A DNA stretch of 64,000 bases from a virus, in the IMG/VR virus record IMGVR_UViG_3300047557_003487, positions 1-64,000 of that record; one strand, written 5' to 3'. The first letter of the stretch is position 1. Every line of letters begins with the position of its first letter. A model generated the notes under the pieces. It was not told the DNA's origin. It searched no databases and saw only the letters and a program-made list of their open reading frames with translations. The translations under genes were made by a program, and so were the position numbers. This document shows positions 25,301 through 35,475 of the stretch, piece by piece.

Positions 25301-27413
25301 TTGTAGAAGAGCCTACATAAGTTCAATCAAAGACGACACAAGTACAAACGTTCCATCATCAACACCAACACCAAAGTATACAGACGTTTTTCAAGCAAAC
25401 ACCGTAACAACAACAGTTGATACAGAAGAAACCGTCAGAGAATGGAAACCAAGAGATAATATAACCAAGAGAGTTCTTAGGTCATTACTTTCTGAGTGTG
25501 ATTATTTTGAGACTATCAAACAAGACTCGCCGATGGTTTACGATAACTTGAGAGACAAGTTGAAGTTTTTTCAACCAGCATTTCACTCAATAACCCCCGA
25601 AGGGTTGAACTCAAGACTTACATTCTTACAACAATGTATGAGACCAGGTGATACAATCCCTACAATTAAAACTGTTAATGGGACTGAATCTTTACAATAT
25701 AACAATGCTGTAAACACAGCCTTTGGAGCACCACCAGTTTTGGTTCTCAGAATTGGTGATTTCTATAATACGAAAATTATACCTGATTCACTTAACATAA
25801 GTTATGAAGATTTGGATATAAATCCTGAAGGGATTGGTGTACAACCAATGATTGCAACTATTCAGTTGGGATTTAAGTTTGTGGGAGGTAGTGGACTGAA
25901 AGAGTCTGTAGACAAATTACAAAACGCATTATCGTTCAACTATTATGCCAACACAGAAATTTATGATGATAGAGCGGATGTAACAGCTCAGGAAGACTTC
26001 TTAAAAGTATTGGACGCTGAGTTCTTGGCGATGGCTAATCCACCAGCTCCTCCAGCGGTTAATCAAGCGGAACCGAACAATGGTCAGAACAATAACCAAA
26101 CCATTGGAACAATTATAAGTAAAGAAATTGTTTCAACTTTTGAGACAGGTAAAATTTCTTATCAAAATTATATGGTAAATTTGGTTAATCAAACACAAAC
26201 ATATTTCCAAAACGTTGTTAACAAACAAAAAGAAGTTAACGCACAATACAATAACGCAATGAGACAACAGTGGATGTTAGAAAGGAATTACGCTGAGGGA
26301 GTTACACCTGTAAATTCAACAAGTAAGTTTGTGTTGTTTGGTAAGCCCAATAATGTTGAAAAAAGGGTAAATAATATCTTTGCGGAGTATGAGAAAAACA
26401 TTTCTGTAGGTAATGATGAATTTATCAAATACGTTTCAGACGTTAATTGGGATTTTTCACAAAGATTAAAAGAAACTGTAAAAACAAACTATGCTAATTT
26501 TGTAAAAAACAAAAGAGGTAATTATCAAAACGCAATAACAAAAATCATTCAGGATATTACCAATATTGAGACTCAGTACATCCAACAACTATCAAGAGCT
26601 AACATATTGACTTTTGAGGGTATGGCTAACAATGGAACAGATGGTTTTCAATCTAGTAATGGTAATGTTACTTTATACCGTACAATAGGTACTAACGAAT
26701 TTGACCCTTCTTCTCAACCTGTGCCCGCGGATACATTTGTTGAATTAAGGAACGACTATAAAAAAATTCAAGATGATGTTATAACTTTCAATAATGTAAT
26801 TTGGAAAAATCATAGTTTTGTAAACACACAGGACGGTAAAGAATATACTGGTGTTTTAGTTTTCAATCTTGGTGGTGGAAAGGCTCTAAATTCATATTTG
26901 GGTGAAAAGCCTGAAGAAATTGTTTTCAAACCTTTCTCTAAAAACAGATTGTTCGAAACTAATTTTACTTTCAGAAGACAATACATGATTGTTTCGGACG
27001 ACATATTAGATGATAAAAAATATCAAACTTTCAAACAAGCAATCATCGGTAATATAATTGGTAATCAGGCAATTATCGGTGATAAGAAAACAAATATTGA
27101 AGAGGTTTTCGACGCTTACTGGTTAACAAAAGCAAAACCTCTATTTACTGAGGAAAACAATTTGACTAAATCTTTTATTGATAACTTGGAAAAGAACGAT
27201 TTGAAAAACTTTATAAAATATACCCCGTTCCCATCAAAGAAAAGAGTGCTCTCATTCACATCTGAAAAACCAGCAGACACCGAAGGAGAAATAAAATCAC
27301 AAGAGGCTATGGTTAAAAACTTAGCAGCACAGACAAATTCCAATACCGACCAATTGACGTGGAACATAAAGAACGATGGAGGTGCATATATTTCAAAAGC
27401 AAAACTTAACTAA
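22323..27413 (+). CDS. giant baseplate/hub-region protein with OmpA-like domain
   Basis: ATG 22323 is preferred over the in-frame TTG 22320; the protein has 1696 residues. The N-terminal 550 residues are Gly/Asn/Pro-rich. A core segment near 630-700 (FSLENLAWRTS, GGRVMWFPPYGLTFSES, WNSSDFLGRPEPIYTYKST) looks like a beta-structured baseplate protein. Residues about 874-945 resemble an OmpA C-terminal domain: TITIDSSCSAP, NQELSKRRVESAVLFF, then GLGEST. That domain binds peptidoglycan in other proteins. LNISYEDLDINPEGIGVQPM near 1160 recalls phage proteins with a LysM-associated fold. The C-terminal third is helical. TAATG overlap with the LysM-like gene suggests partnership. The exact T4 counterpart is not recognised. 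Confidence 0.65.
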   Translation: MASLLDFSATNGFRKKLLTRNLTPYAKAPNRPTLPIDTTYVQTDSSVQDSPDKLIDEPSFANKLYPLNEWGSEGGYKQVPDPTGLLNTKSNKGEYGPGQQDAKIIDQSQVASNKGFGSISPAWKPLNAYANGTQTSLDSGEYITQPDFVVGGTRLYNNQPYPTTFNPSSYGPVGILLSRDPLGSNGLLSQDSFIAKLGAQTLRKSFEERIAQQIYQNTAARANLFSVDSGIDVVNLVTGRVPLIEPNWTITVPSNPILAATDFALRLAGSIIPVSPIPGSYWDTSINSGQPTTIQQLQNAFRRSTVGNFFNRLLGAPQTGSQLFLNNTGGGQRSILFRNINFNKYKPSYDRGFLNRGGGALVGGVSNNSNYYVGSRSSEPSQVFSPPGALPVNDFGVVQQSPVFGPTELAQLYEGPSKEIKLGANGPTYGNGGGIEGGFTWVSPKYKGNAGKRVGLGGEITSEDEDFKPSSYNSTESTERTFREGSILDDTQRLINSQPQGGKRLQHVGNAIDQVSKVFNDGYKEMTKGSRVYRYVGDPGQEVGTEYCRVFAKDTPYLQYNDLQKADGITTQGRRFSDSVLDNTYNLNIVPNKQEGGQSSTNLIGTENNAFAKKYMFSLENLAWRTSSSPGYSVSDLPICERGPNGGRVMWFPPYGLTFSESVSANWNSSDFLGRPEPIYTYKSTQRGGTLSWKIVVDHPSVLNVIVNKVLSNETNATRVNSILDSFFAGCRKYDLYELAKRYWKVNPNDLYQLQEAITSKKLSREQIEWSKSTIQTGVDGGQGQPLAQGTSTTVSLKDYEQIGLYFGNDYPKQGSVTNYSNEFSRYTSTSNIDYYKSKSPSTAAQTTSFFDNVVKPNYKIAQKMVTDLATKLSGSTGTITITIDSSCSAPATVQYNQELSKRRVESAVLFFSQQDALKKFIEEKRLLIVPSKGLGESTRTQPKQFKVADPTDPKDFTLGNTVRCTDEDKTVPVVGGDVQVEAKEIFTYGAMACRRAYISSIKDDTSTNVPSSTPTPKYTDVFQANTVTTTVDTEETVREWKPRDNITKRVLRSLLSECDYFETIKQDSPMVYDNLRDKLKFFQPAFHSITPEGLNSRLTFLQQCMRPGDTIPTIKTVNGTESLQYNNAVNTAFGAPPVLVLRIGDFYNTKIIPDSLNISYEDLDINPEGIGVQPMIATIQLGFKFVGGSGLKESVDKLQNALSFNYYANTEIYDDRADVTAQEDFLKVLDAEFLAMANPPAPPAVNQAEPNNGQNNNQTIGTIISKEIVSTFETGKISYQNYMVNLVNQTQTYFQNVVNKQKEVNAQYNNAMRQQWMLERNYAEGVTPVNSTSKFVLFGKPNNVEKRVNNIFAEYEKNISVGNDEFIKYVSDVNWDFSQRLKETVKTNYANFVKNKRGNYQNAITKIIQDITNIETQYIQQLSRANILTFEGMANNGTDGFQSSNGNVTLYRTIGTNEFDPSSQPVPADTFVELRNDYKKIQDDVITFNNVIWKNHSFVNTQDGKEYTGVLVFNLGGGKALNSYLGEKPEEIVFKPFSKNRLFETNFTFRRQYMIVSDDILDDKKYQTFKQAIIGNIIGNQAIIGDKKTNIEEVFDAYWLTKAKPLFTEENNLTKSFIDNLEKNDLKNFIKYTPFPSKKRVLSFTSEKPADTEGEIKSQEAMVKNLAAQTNSNTDQLTWNIKNDGGAYISKAKLN

Positions 27414-27736
27414 TGGCATACACATATTGGAATAGATATAGTCAATTTATAATCAATGGTGAACAAACTGTTGTGCCTTATGTTCAATTGCCTTCAAAAC
27501 CAACAGATAAAACTTACATTTATAAAGTAGGTAGGAGTAGATTAGATAGAGTATCACAAGAGTATTACAACTCCCCAACTTTTGGTTGGTTGATACTTCA
27601 AGCAAACCCACAGTTTGTGGGTATGGAAAATAATATTTTCGATGGTGCTATTCTAATTGTCCCCTTCCCATTATTACCCTCCTTACAGGATTATAAGGCG
27701 GCGATAGAAAACCATTTCTTTTATTATGGCAGGTAA
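27413..27736 (+). CDS. small LysM-like baseplate protein (gp53-like)
   Basis: A 107-residue protein; the start lies in a TAATG overlap with the giant gene. After a strand-rich N-terminus (YWNRYSQFIINGE), residues 35-90 read VGRSRLDRVSQEYYNSPTF, GWLILQANPQ and ENNIFDGAILIVPFPL. This is a LysM-like module, as found in T4 gp53 and other small baseplate wedge or hub proteins. In tailed phages these small proteins link the hub to the wedge. T4 gp53 is longer (196 residues). The gene overlaps the next one by 11 nt. The fold call is good; equivalence to gp53 is likely by context. Confidence 0.7.
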   Translation: MAYTYWNRYSQFIINGEQTVVPYVQLPSKPTDKTYIYKVGRSRLDRVSQEYYNSPTFGWLILQANPQFVGMENNIFDGAILIVPFPLLPSLQDYKAAIENHFFYYGR

Positions 27737-30700
27737 CGTACAGGCGGATAACAGTGGGAACATTTATGTTGAGTTTGATTATAACAACATTATCGTAGTT
27801 GACCCTAACAAAACAATCGATTCTTTAGGAAAGATTCGTGAAAGGTTGGTTGACCACGAGAACCTTGTTATGTATGCAAACTTGGAAGCTGAATTACTTC
27901 CAAGAACAAAACTTGCTATTGGAGCTTCTCCTGAAGATAGGGTACGAATTGTTTCAATTGCCAAGATGGATTTCCTAAAACCAACTAAGGATTCATATTT
28001 GGGTACAGGTTATTATGATGAATTAACAGGGGACAATACAACTAAATTCAAGGGTGTAAATCAGATGATGAGTCAAACCGTTGTTCCAAAAGACGGTACT
28101 AAGCCTTACGTTGTTGAAAAACCATCTGACTTAACAAGTGTATTGGATAATGGATTACTTGGAATTACAAACATAAGTGTTGATACAAACCTATCTTTTG
28201 TACCATCTGTAAGAATTTCTTTGGAAGATGTTCAAGGAAGGGCTTTATTTCAGTTAGGTAACAACTCACCTTACGCAGCATTTTTTAATTTACCATACCC
28301 ACCATTTTATTTGACTCTCAAAGGGTATTACGGTCAAGCCATAAGATACCAACTTAATTTGGAAAAATTCAACGCAAGGTTTAACACCTTCAGTGGAAAC
28401 TACCAAATTGATTTGGATTTCAAAGGATATAAGTTTAACATCCTTAACGAAGTTGCAATGGGTCATCTTATTGCGACACCACACATGTATAGTCAACAGT
28501 TCAATGTTTCGGCACAACCTGTTGGACCACAACAAACAAATCGCGAACAACAGACCTCAGTTGCAACACAGGTGGGAGCTGCTAATCAGGTTAATGATGG
28601 TAGACAATCAGAAGGCACTGTACAAGTTACATCTGAAAGAGGTTATCAGAAGATAAAAGAAGTTTATAGTGAATATAAATCAAAGGGGTTGATACCTCCC
28701 GACTTTCCTGAATATACTTTAGTGCAATTCATTAATAAGTTAGACCTGTTCGAGCAAAACGTGGCCAATAAGTTTGCAAAGGCAGATGTGGACCCTTTGA
28801 CTAATATTAGAGGATACAAACAAGTATTAACAAACTATTTCGGAACTTCTGCAAATAGAGGTGTTAGAGCGGGTGAAACTTCTTGGTTTTCAGATTATTT
28901 GAATCCCGCACCCATTATTCTAAATAATGGCGATAGGACTTACATGTATAAGGAGTTAAACCTTGAAACTAAACTTGCTGCCACGAACCAACTTGAGAGT
29001 ATAATTAAACAGTATAATGAACTTTTGGCTAAGAACCCAACGTTGGGGGCTGGAGGGGCTGCACCGATACCAAATCCAATTAACATTAATACGGTCAAAA
29101 TAAAAGCACCAAACGCGGATGCTGTGAATTGGACCGCAACTACTATTGCTCAAACTGGTATCTATAAACCAACCGAGCAAGACGTTAATAGGATAAAAGG
29201 AGAGTTCGAAAGGTTCACAAAGCCAATTTATAAAACAGAGATTGTAAACGGGAAAGAAACACTAGTTGATATAAGAGCACCATTTTTTGTTTTTGAAGGT
29301 GATGGAAGATTCGACAAACAGATTCAATTATTAGAGGCACAAGCCAACAAAAAACTTTCGCAGTTTGAAGACCAAATAACTAAGAAACTACTTGAAAAAA
29401 TTGAAAGTGGAACTGAAGGTATTGGATTCAAACCTACTGTTAGAAACATTATGGCGGTTTTAATGGCATCTGCAGAAGCCTTTATTAGACTCTTAGATGA
29501 TGTTCATAATAATGCATGGAATGTTAAGTATGACCCTGTAAGAAAAAAGGCGATACTCAACAATCCATCATCAGCATCAGGTTCAGATACCGTTGATGAT
29601 TTGAAATTGACTCAAACCGCTATTGAACAGAGTACAGGATTGAAATATGCAGAAATCCCTGTATACCCTTGGCCACAATTCTTCATTGAGACACCCGAGG
29701 ACAAAAAGGGTAGGTTCCAATTGAAGTATCCCGCAGACCCATCTGTTGTTGAGCTAACACAAGGATGGGATTATTCAAAGTGGCCTGAAGTAGAGTTTGT
29801 TGAGGAGTACATGAGAGGGATAACACAAAAGTTTAATCCACCATTGACTCCTGAACCATTAGACAATCAACAGGATACAAATATAATTAATATCAATGCA
29901 ATAGAATTTCCATCTGAAGGTATTGCTTACGTAAACAAAGAGGAGATTAAATTTTTCTATGAAATTTGGGAAAGACAACTACTAACATCAAGGTATTCCA
30001 ATTTTGTTAGGGCAAACGGAAATCAAGTTGACGAAATTATAAAGTTGAACACTGAAGCCGAAGCTAGCAATATTGTAACAAGTTTGGGTCTGAACGCTCC
30101 ATACATCACAATGAAGCTGAAAAATTATGGTTTGAATTCTACCAATTACAGAGCTTTCTTGGAGAACATATCTAATGGTGGGACTGGTAGAGCATGGCAA
30201 GACTTCATAAGGGATTTCTTCGTAACACCATATATCAGAAATCTAACTGAAAATTCGTTCAGCATTTTGGACATCAATGAGTTTGGTAAGATACCACAAC
30301 TTTTCACAAAGTCTGCCGCCCTTCAAAAGTTGGTAACAAATTCAACCAATGAGCCAAACATTACAGATACAATACCATTTACAGACTCAGTTTGGGTTAC
30401 CGATAATATGGCGGATGGTAAAACCGCACAGGGTACTAATGTTTATAACACAAATAAAGTACTAACTGTTTTCGAACCAAGAAAAATTATATCGAACTTT
30501 AATGATGTATATAATTTTGATGAGAAAAGACCAGTAACTAACTTCTCATATAAAAACACAAACAACAATCCGTACCCTATTGTTTCGGCAACAAATTTGA
30601 ACCAAACAGGATTAAATGATTTTTATAGAATAAGAATAGATTCTGGAAATTTCATTGCGACCGAGGGTGTTTATGTTCACTTTGCACCTTCATTTCAATT

Positions 30701-33700
30701 ATTTGGAGTTACAAATCCTATCCCTTTCCAAACAACAACTTCAATTCTTAACACACCATTTATGGTAAACGCCATACAAAATGGGGTTCAGGATTTCAGA
30801 AATAAAGCAAAATATCCTTATGTACAAGCGGCATATTTGTTTTTGAATTCTTTACCATTGGCATCACTGAAGGAGAAATATAAATCATTTAATAACAACA
30901 CTTCATCTGATTTAGATTACATAGCATCTTGTTTAAAAAAGTTTGGTGCAATTCACAAGTTACCATACGCTTGGATTCTTAAAATGGGTTCGGTATATCA
31001 CAGATATAAAGTATTCAAAGAAACAAACGTGGATATTCTAAACACCGCTTGGACAAACTTTGATTACGTAAAAAACTTTTCACCAATCCAAGGTACAACA
31101 ACGCAAACATATAACGTAAAGATAGGTGGACAGACAAAACCAATTACCTTACAAAATGAAACTAATACCGATGTTAATATACAAGTTGGATTCTATCCTA
31201 AAGTTATAAATGATTTTTATACATTCCTCACGGGATATGAAGTATACAAAGATTATACGGATACTGAAATTCAAAATACCATAAACGGAGGAATGAAAAT
31301 TTTCAATTTTTCTGAATCCGATATCCAAACAATTCAACAGACAAAAAGATTGAGGTTATCTACTTGGTCAGTGCTTATTCCAAGTGTAGTGAAGAATGGA
31401 ATTAAGTGTGACCCGAACGATAATACCTTAGCCACCGCTTACACAATTGTTCCTTCTTTTGGTTCGACAGTAAACCAAGCCGCCTTGGAATGTGTTGTGA
31501 ATCAGAATACACCAACATCTTTTACTAAAGTAAATTTATCGAACAACCCATCGATGTATAATGGCTCTGTTAGACTTTTTTGGGCGGCACCAAACTATGG
31601 TTATTTTGATAATCAGACGTTGGTAAAACCGTCACCTGAAAGTTACATGAATAAAATTGATAGTAAAAAAAGTAATCAAACACCTTTCAAACTTTCAATG
31701 GTTGATGAGTATTCTAAAATTGAGGAGATATTTTCAGTGTTCGAAAAAAGAGTTTTGGATTCCTTCGAACAAGAGTTTTTGAATTTTTCAAAACCAATAA
31801 CTGATGTAGATTTACCTGTAAGTACTCAAATTGGTGCATCATCTGTTGCTATTAACGCCGATTTTAAAAATTTTCAATCACTTTTCAAAAGTTTGTTGAC
31901 GGTGGTTCCTAAACCATCAACAACAAACGACCAAGAATATTTCACAGGTATAATAAATGCTCAGTACCAAAATGTTCAAAACACATTGAGAGGATTTTTG
32001 GAATATGATATATTATTCAGATATGGTAATCCATCTAATTACAAGAGAAGAATCGTTGACTCGTATTTGTCTCACAATAGTGCTCCTGTTATAACCGACC
32101 CAATAAAGTTCAAGCCATACGTAAAAGGAACACTTCCTAGCAGAGGAGGAACTATTTCTGTTTCTCAATCAAAGGTTCAAAACCCCGCCGCGTGGTTTGC
32201 ACTTGAAACAGAGGTTGGATTTTCAACAATACCAAATGTGGTGTATTCTTCAACTGGTTCGTACATTACAGATTTCTTTATCGATAATGATATCGAGTTC
32301 ACCGCTGATAATGTTGTACTCCTAAGTCAGATAATTAAAATGTATGCAACGTACAAACTTAAATTACCGAGTGCGGCGGTTGACCAATTCAAAAATCAAA
32401 TTCAATATCTAATTAATGCTGAGGATTTATTACAGGGTAATTTCCTAAATGACTTATTGGCAAGACTTAACAAAGATTTACCAAGTCAGTATCAAGTTCC
32501 CCAAGGGACGGTTAATAGTGTAATTACAGGTGAACAAAGTAAGATAGAAAATTGGGAGATATTCAAAGCATTAAACGATAAGTGGATTGCAGGGGGTGAC
32601 TACAAGTCTAAGACATTGTTTGAAGATATTATGTTCTTGGACAGAGCTTCAAGGAATATCGGACAGACAGTACTAATAGACATATTTGACCTGAAGAGCA
32701 TGTTAGGAAAAGATTCATTGAATAACGCTATGAGTGTTTTCACACTTATGAGTGGTATTCTAATCAAAAACAACTTCACGGTTATGAATCTTCCTGCTTA
32801 CGTAAACTTCTACAATGTTCAGGATGTGGATGGAACAACAATACCAAAACCTGAAGGTACATTAGACTTCGCCAACAACTTATGGGGTACATTCCTTAAT
32901 GTTGATTATAGAAACGCAACATCAAAGATGGTGTGTTTTTATGTAGGGAAGCCGTCACAATATTTGGACTTACCTAAAGGAAACTTCAGATTTAGAGATG
33001 ATGGTTTCGAAATGAGGAGAGCATCAGAAAATCCGTTGATTGAGAATCAAGATGGTAAAAAAGATTGGTCTTTATCAAATAAATGTGTTGGATTCAATGT
33101 TGATATTGGTATAAGAAATCAAAACATATTTTATTCATTCCAAGTTGACCAAAGTGCTGGTGTTGCAACCTCAGAATCTATTAACACCCAACTCAATATG
33201 GTTAATCAAGCCTCAGGTAGAAATGTTGCAACTCAAAACGTTTCATTATATAATCTTTATAAAAACAGAAGTTATAAATGTACTGTAGTTTGTTTGGGTA
33301 ATGCTCTACTACAGCCGAGTATGTATTTTAACTTGAGACATGTTCCGATGTTTAATGGACCGTATATGATACAAAGTATACAACATACGATTCAGCCTGG
33401 TAATTTCCAAACATCATTCACTGGTATAAGACAGGGTATATACGACCTACCTTCAATAGATTCGTTCTTACAAAGTATGAATCAAAATCTATTAACAAAG
33501 ATTGAGGAAATTTTAAAAATCAAAAAAGACCAACCACCAGCAATCAAAATTACGGAAGAACAAAAAGCAACTCAGACTGTTCAAAAAGCGGATAACACGC
33601 TTGATACACAAAATAGTTGTTCAACTAAAGTTGACCTTACTGCTTATCAAGGGTATTCAGTACAGGCAGGGGTACCAATTAATATAACCCCTGATGCTTT

Positions 33701-35447
33701 TGCTGCTAAGCTGTTGGCAACATTACCAGGTCAATCGAATCAACTTCTCAGAACTTACATTTATTGTATATCATATGTAACAAGTTTTGTTAAGAGCTCA
33801 AACACAGGTGCGGGTAATTTTGTTTCTTACAATAATAACTTGGGACTATTATCACTTGAAAATAATTTCCAACCAAGAGCTAACAAATACTTCAAGAAAG
33901 AATTTTGTTGTGTTAATGTAAAGATTGGTACACAATCTCAATCGAAACCAATAGTATCTTTCGCAACCATTGAAGATTATATTAAATTTATGGTTGATAG
34001 TTTGAAAGAAAGAGTACCTCAAATTGAAAGACTAGGTTTGGATAAATTCTACGTTTGCCACTGGCCAAAAGAAAACGTGTCGGAATCTTATTTTGAGTCT
34101 AATTTTGGTGAATTTGAAACTGTAAGAAAGACCATGGAAGAGGCAATCCAATCATCAGTCAAAGTGAAATTGGTAACTGAAGCTACCGCAGATGCTGTTG
34201 ACGCTTCGAATAACAGACAAGGTGGAAGTACGCCTGGTGTTACACCAACACCTACACCTCTTTTCCCATTACCTGGCCAAGTATGTCCTCCTCCTTATAT
34301 CAACTCATTTGCACCTGCGATTGGATTCACAGGAACTCAAATGGTTATAAATGGTAGAAACTTAGACACAACAACAAAGGTATTCTTCAAAGAGGGTAAT
34401 TCACAATATGAAGTTGAACAAAGGTATATTACAATTATTGATGCTCAAACATTAAGAATTGTTGTACCTAAATTTGCTGATGGTACACAGGTTAAAACTA
34501 CAAATCTTGCAGTACAAACAAGTTATGGTACCTTTACAACTGTTGGTACGTTTAAATATGACCCAGCGGTTCCTGCAAGTGCTGCATCATCTCCTGGTTC
34601 ATTTGTTAATGGAGCATCAGGTACTCAAAATCAAAACATATCAAATACAAATCCAACGGTTCCAGCGTTGATTGAGACTCAAAGAACAACGTCACCAAAT
34701 CAAACTACTGATTTAATTAGAGTGGACGTTGCTCCAAATGTTGGGGTGTGGACGATAAGTGCAACACAGACATTGACTTATTCTTATAAGAAAATAACAA
34801 GGGGTCCAAACAACACAGTAACAAAAACAGAAAAATATAAGGGGAGTCAGTCACTTACAGGATTTGTTTCAAATAACGGACAAACATTCCAGTTCACAAA
34901 AGCCGCGGCTGAAGTGGTTCTTAATGGAGCCATACCACAAATAGATAGAGTCAACGGTGAAGTAAACTGCCAAATACAGGTAACAGCAATACCTGCAGAT
35001 AGAGTAAAAAATCCACAGAACCAAACACTTTCATTTAATTTCAATTACGTTTACCCAACACAAGTCACTAATAACACTACAGAACCTGGCTCTCTCGTAA
35101 TTGTTCAAGAAACAAGTAGTGGTGAATTACCAAACTTCTCAGGTGATAACTACTACAATATTAAGAAAGGACCTGGCGGATACATTACTTTGAAATTTAG
35201 TTGTACGAACCTAATAGAAAAAGGAGCTTTTGCACTTACATCAATTCCAGACTTAGTTGACCAACAAATTAGAATTACAAATAATTCCGATACAAAGTAT
35301 ACAAATTTGATTGAAACAAATGCAATAGGTAGGTTCCAAGCAAGTGTAAGGTATAAATCAAGTGATTTAACAGTCACCTTCCCGAACACAAGTACACCCG
35401 TACCTGCTAATGCGGGTGCTACGAGTCCGATAATTACTTTATCTTAA
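27726..35447 (+). CDS. giant baseplate hub protein with gp27/gpD-like, hydrolase-like and IPT/TIG domains
   Basis: The protein is 2573 residues, the largest in the window. Residues 180-260 contain PPFYLTLKGYYGQAIRYQLN and NTFSGNYQIDLDFKGYKFNI, a hub-like core. Residues 1846-1920 end with GNALLQPSMYFNL, FNGPYMIQSIQHTIQPGNFQ and TSFTGIRQGI, the typical closing strand pattern of gp27/gpD/VgrG-type hubs. Residues about 1988-2118 (YIYCISYVTSFVK, NNNLGLLSLE, FATIEDYIKFMVDSLKERV) loosely resemble a glucosaminidase-type lysozyme domain but with no secure catalytic residue. Residues 2188-2280 form an IPT/TIG Ig-like domain (PPYINSFAPAIGFTGTQMVI). More beta-rich sequence follows. It probably forms the tail tip that meets the cell wall. 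Only the hub and TIG parts are well supported. Confidence 0.7.
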   Translation: MAGNVQADNSGNIYVEFDYNNIIVVDPNKTIDSLGKIRERLVDHENLVMYANLEAELLPRTKLAIGASPEDRVRIVSIAKMDFLKPTKDSYLGTGYYDELTGDNTTKFKGVNQMMSQTVVPKDGTKPYVVEKPSDLTSVLDNGLLGITNISVDTNLSFVPSVRISLEDVQGRALFQLGNNSPYAAFFNLPYPPFYLTLKGYYGQAIRYQLNLEKFNARFNTFSGNYQIDLDFKGYKFNILNEVAMGHLIATPHMYSQQFNVSAQPVGPQQTNREQQTSVATQVGAANQVNDGRQSEGTVQVTSERGYQKIKEVYSEYKSKGLIPPDFPEYTLVQFINKLDLFEQNVANKFAKADVDPLTNIRGYKQVLTNYFGTSANRGVRAGETSWFSDYLNPAPIILNNGDRTYMYKELNLETKLAATNQLESIIKQYNELLAKNPTLGAGGAAPIPNPININTVKIKAPNADAVNWTATTIAQTGIYKPTEQDVNRIKGEFERFTKPIYKTEIVNGKETLVDIRAPFFVFEGDGRFDKQIQLLEAQANKKLSQFEDQITKKLLEKIESGTEGIGFKPTVRNIMAVLMASAEAFIRLLDDVHNNAWNVKYDPVRKKAILNNPSSASGSDTVDDLKLTQTAIEQSTGLKYAEIPVYPWPQFFIETPEDKKGRFQLKYPADPSVVELTQGWDYSKWPEVEFVEEYMRGITQKFNPPLTPEPLDNQQDTNIININAIEFPSEGIAYVNKEEIKFFYEIWERQLLTSRYSNFVRANGNQVDEIIKLNTEAEASNIVTSLGLNAPYITMKLKNYGLNSTNYRAFLENISNGGTGRAWQDFIRDFFVTPYIRNLTENSFSILDINEFGKIPQLFTKSAALQKLVTNSTNEPNITDTIPFTDSVWVTDNMADGKTAQGTNVYNTNKVLTVFEPRKIISNFNDVYNFDEKRPVTNFSYKNTNNNPYPIVSATNLNQTGLNDFYRIRIDSGNFIATEGVYVHFAPSFQLFGVTNPIPFQTTTSILNTPFMVNAIQNGVQDFRNKAKYPYVQAAYLFLNSLPLASLKEKYKSFNNNTSSDLDYIASCLKKFGAIHKLPYAWILKMGSVYHRYKVFKETNVDILNTAWTNFDYVKNFSPIQGTTTQTYNVKIGGQTKPITLQNETNTDVNIQVGFYPKVINDFYTFLTGYEVYKDYTDTEIQNTINGGMKIFNFSESDIQTIQQTKRLRLSTWSVLIPSVVKNGIKCDPNDNTLATAYTIVPSFGSTVNQAALECVVNQNTPTSFTKVNLSNNPSMYNGSVRLFWAAPNYGYFDNQTLVKPSPESYMNKIDSKKSNQTPFKLSMVDEYSKIEEIFSVFEKRVLDSFEQEFLNFSKPITDVDLPVSTQIGASSVAINADFKNFQSLFKSLLTVVPKPSTTNDQEYFTGIINAQYQNVQNTLRGFLEYDILFRYGNPSNYKRRIVDSYLSHNSAPVITDPIKFKPYVKGTLPSRGGTISVSQSKVQNPAAWFALETEVGFSTIPNVVYSSTGSYITDFFIDNDIEFTADNVVLLSQIIKMYATYKLKLPSAAVDQFKNQIQYLINAEDLLQGNFLNDLLARLNKDLPSQYQVPQGTVNSVITGEQSKIENWEIFKALNDKWIAGGDYKSKTLFEDIMFLDRASRNIGQTVLIDIFDLKSMLGKDSLNNAMSVFTLMSGILIKNNFTVMNLPAYVNFYNVQDVDGTTIPKPEGTLDFANNLWGTFLNVDYRNATSKMVCFYVGKPSQYLDLPKGNFRFRDDGFEMRRASENPLIENQDGKKDWSLSNKCVGFNVDIGIRNQNIFYSFQVDQSAGVATSESINTQLNMVNQASGRNVATQNVSLYNLYKNRSYKCTVVCLGNALLQPSMYFNLRHVPMFNGPYMIQSIQHTIQPGNFQTSFTGIRQGIYDLPSIDSFLQSMNQNLLTKIEEILKIKKDQPPAIKITEEQKATQTVQKADNTLDTQNSCSTKVDLTAYQGYSVQAGVPINITPDAFAAKLLATLPGQSNQLLRTYIYCISYVTSFVKSSNTGAGNFVSYNNNLGLLSLENNFQPRANKYFKKEFCCVNVKIGTQSQSKPIVSFATIEDYIKFMVDSLKERVPQIERLGLDKFYVCHWPKENVSESYFESNFGEFETVRKTMEEAIQSSVKVKLVTEATADAVDASNNRQGGSTPGVTPTPTPLFPLPGQVCPPPYINSFAPAIGFTGTQMVINGRNLDTTTKVFFKEGNSQYEVEQRYITIIDAQTLRIVVPKFADGTQVKTTNLAVQTSYGTFTTVGTFKYDPAVPASAASSPGSFVNGASGTQNQNISNTNPTVPALIETQRTTSPNQTTDLIRVDVAPNVGVWTISATQTLTYSYKKITRGPNNTVTKTEKYKGSQSLTGFVSNNGQTFQFTKAAAEVVLNGAIPQIDRVNGEVNCQIQVTAIPADRVKNPQNQTLSFNFNYVYPTQVTNNTTEPGSLVIVQETSSGELPNFSGDNYYNIKKGPGGYITLKFSCTNLIEKGAFALTSIPDLVDQQIRITNNSDTKYTNLIETNAIGRFQASVRYKSSDLTVTFPNTSTPVPANAGATSPIITLS

Positions 35448-35454
35448 ACCAATA

Positions 35455-35461
35455 TATTTAT
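35455..35461 (+). promoter_or_regulatory. TATTTAT motif upstream of gene at 35476
   Basis: TATTTATATAAAAAG lies 14 nt before the ATG and just after the stop of the hub gene. Confidence 0.5.
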
Positions 35462-35475
35462 ATAAAAAGAATTTT

